NCBI GenBank assembly: GCA_022606425.2 | Contig: JAHDVF020001569.1 | Coordinates: 992,001-1,056,000, forward strand | From: Lepidostoma basale | Lineage: Eukaryota; Arthropoda; Insecta; Trichoptera; Lepidostomatidae | Direction: 5' to 3' | Length of the DNA: 64,000 nt | Shown here: positions 63,401-64,000 of the stretch, piece after piece | Layout of the letters: the number at the start of each line of letters is the position of its first letter | How positions within the stretch are numbered: position 1 is the first letter of the stretch | Translations under genes and position numbers: made by a program | The notes under the pieces: model-generated | Databases searched by the model: none | What the model saw: the letters and a program-made list of their open reading frames with translations, nothing else | What the model was told of the DNA's origin: nothing

Positions 63401-63830
63401 GCACGATCAAATAAATCAAATATTGAAATTCGGCCATGTGAGGAGTCAGAGTAATCGACGCGCGTGCATGACACGATGTATGAATGTTGAGGAAGCGAGC
63501 GAAATATGTCGGGAAAGAAAAGTGTGGCAGTCCATTGTTTCTGCCTACCTCTTTGGAGAGACGGCGTGATGGTTAGTTAGTTAGTTAGTTAGTTAAAATT
63601 AAAAAAAAAAAAAAACAGTGTTTTTTTTGTGAGCGCACTTTTACTCACACTATTGCAAATAATTTCCCTGAAATGAACGGACTCTACTCACTGATTTGCT
63701 TGACGGTCTTTCCACCGTCGGTGATGGTGAGGTCGATGACGATCAGCGCCTTCCTGTTAGCGGGGTTGGGGTCCGCCGCGGCTACCTTAGCCTTCACCCT
63801 GTCGATGATAGCCTGGGACTTGAGTGCCAT
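60433..63830 (-). CDS. SCP2-domain sterol/lipid carrier, right copy
   Basis: Two coding exons on the minus strand, 63692-63830 and 60433-60638, phase-1 intron, 114 residues. Exon 1 has the same 139-bp length as in the left copy and starts MALKSQAIIDRVKAKVAAAD. The junction reads TIDLKKLVVSDG, followed by the VKLVIDDEALVQM strand and a final helix ending AKLKE. A TTATTCCAG acceptor 10 bp before the ATG matches the 5' UTR intron seen in the left copy. No peroxisomal signal at the C-terminus. Both genes run the same way 6 kb apart, so this is a tandem duplication; a further copy may lie beyond the window. Intron pieces of RTE-like and family B LINEs fill most of the 3-kb intron. Confidence 0.9.
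60740..61570 (-). mobile_element. RTE-like LINE copy, long but frameshifted
   Basis: AACTAACTAACTAACCATCA tail end, then C-terminal segments back to MYEVCNKYDLVMNVSKSKVM and FYLGSMFTIDGRM. About 830 bp. Confidence 0.86.
61571..62430. other. AT-rich intron sequence, no gene
   Basis: No element recognised. Confidence 0.4.
62430..62935 (+). mobile_element. chimera of two LINE 3' regions
   Basis: 62430-62760 reads AVRPVMLYVSECWAVRRQEE, AEMKMLRWAAGV and, after a frameshift, RWYGVR. It changes at about 62762 to family B (LRLILMGKVEGRRG, RQLSWLQNIKE). The join is in the middle of coding sequence of both. Confidence 0.72.
62960..63250 (-). mobile_element. RTE-like LINE 3' end
   Basis: AACTAACTAACTAACCATTA then the family end. 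Confidence 0.82.
63292..63595 (+). mobile_element. RTE-like LINE 3' end, head-to-head with preceding
   Basis: Open frame 63309-63569: [20 protein letters not shown] ... SAYLFGETA, then (GTTA)n at 63570-63594. About 95 bp downstream of the right SCP2 exon 1 in transcription direction. Confidence 0.87.
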
Positions 63831-64000
63831 TGTGAAGATCCTGGAATAAACAGGGAATTATAATTATATGTACAGTAGAAACCCAACTTATCTTAATTAG
63901 ATCGTCTTTCATCCCAACAAACGAGTTTAAAAAAAAAATCTAACGATTTTACTGAAATCTCTTTTGATGGAAGTTCATCTGTATAAATGAAAATGTAAAT
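63831..64000. other. upstream of right SCP2 gene, 5' UTR intron
   Basis: Nothing else recognised before the window ends. Confidence 0.4.

Overview
This is a window of an AT-rich insect nuclear genome, most likely lepidopteran. The reasons are genes split by GT-AG introns, insect-type single-domain sterol carrier genes, and many truncated non-LTR retrotransposons, a tRNA-derived SINE and small inverted-repeat elements. The lepidopteran assignment is inference from the general character of the repeats; no marker fixes the species.

Six protein-coding genes are supported by homology, splice sites and matching intron phases. From left to right: (1) a 5'-partial, plus-strand gene for a secreted protein with four WAP-like, six-cysteine domains and a threonine-rich linker (8560-16786). 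(2) Ribosomal protein S29 on the minus strand (16930-20313); its last coding exon holds only Leu-Asp-stop and lies inside the 3' UTR of gene 1, so the two genes converge and overlap. (3) The arginine methyltransferase PRMT1, complete in eight coding exons on the plus strand (22049-29638), divergent from RpS29. (4) A 136-residue secreted protein with two repeats that each end in Cys-Cys-Cys, minus strand, three exons (36280-38826), not recognised. (5, 6) Two SCP2-domain genes of the small insect type in tandem on the minus strand (51814-54290 and 60433-63830), with the same exon lengths and intron phase.

Most of the rest is transposon debris. The commonest family is an RTE/Proto2-like LINE whose 3' end encodes a conserved ...SAYPCGETA terminus and ends in GTTA or TTG/TTTG repeats; about 25 pieces are present, two with clear target-site duplications. 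Other LINE families (a second RT family with a VLLYGC motif, CR1-like copies with ATT tails, Jockey/L2-like copies) fill 44-63 kb. There are also TTAA-flanked MITEs, a hAT MITE nested in a LINE, a 507-bp element with 9-bp duplications, a probable solo LTR, Tigger-like remnants and a 22-bp satellite in an SCP2 intron. The most unusual mobile element is a roughly 0.6-kb non-autonomous retroelement, present twice, whose 3' end is a fold-back of the RTE tail.

The genes do not form a pathway. RpS29 and PRMT1 are housekeeping genes, the SCP2 pair is a lipid-carrier duplication, and the WAP-like and CCC genes encode secreted cysteine-rich proteins.
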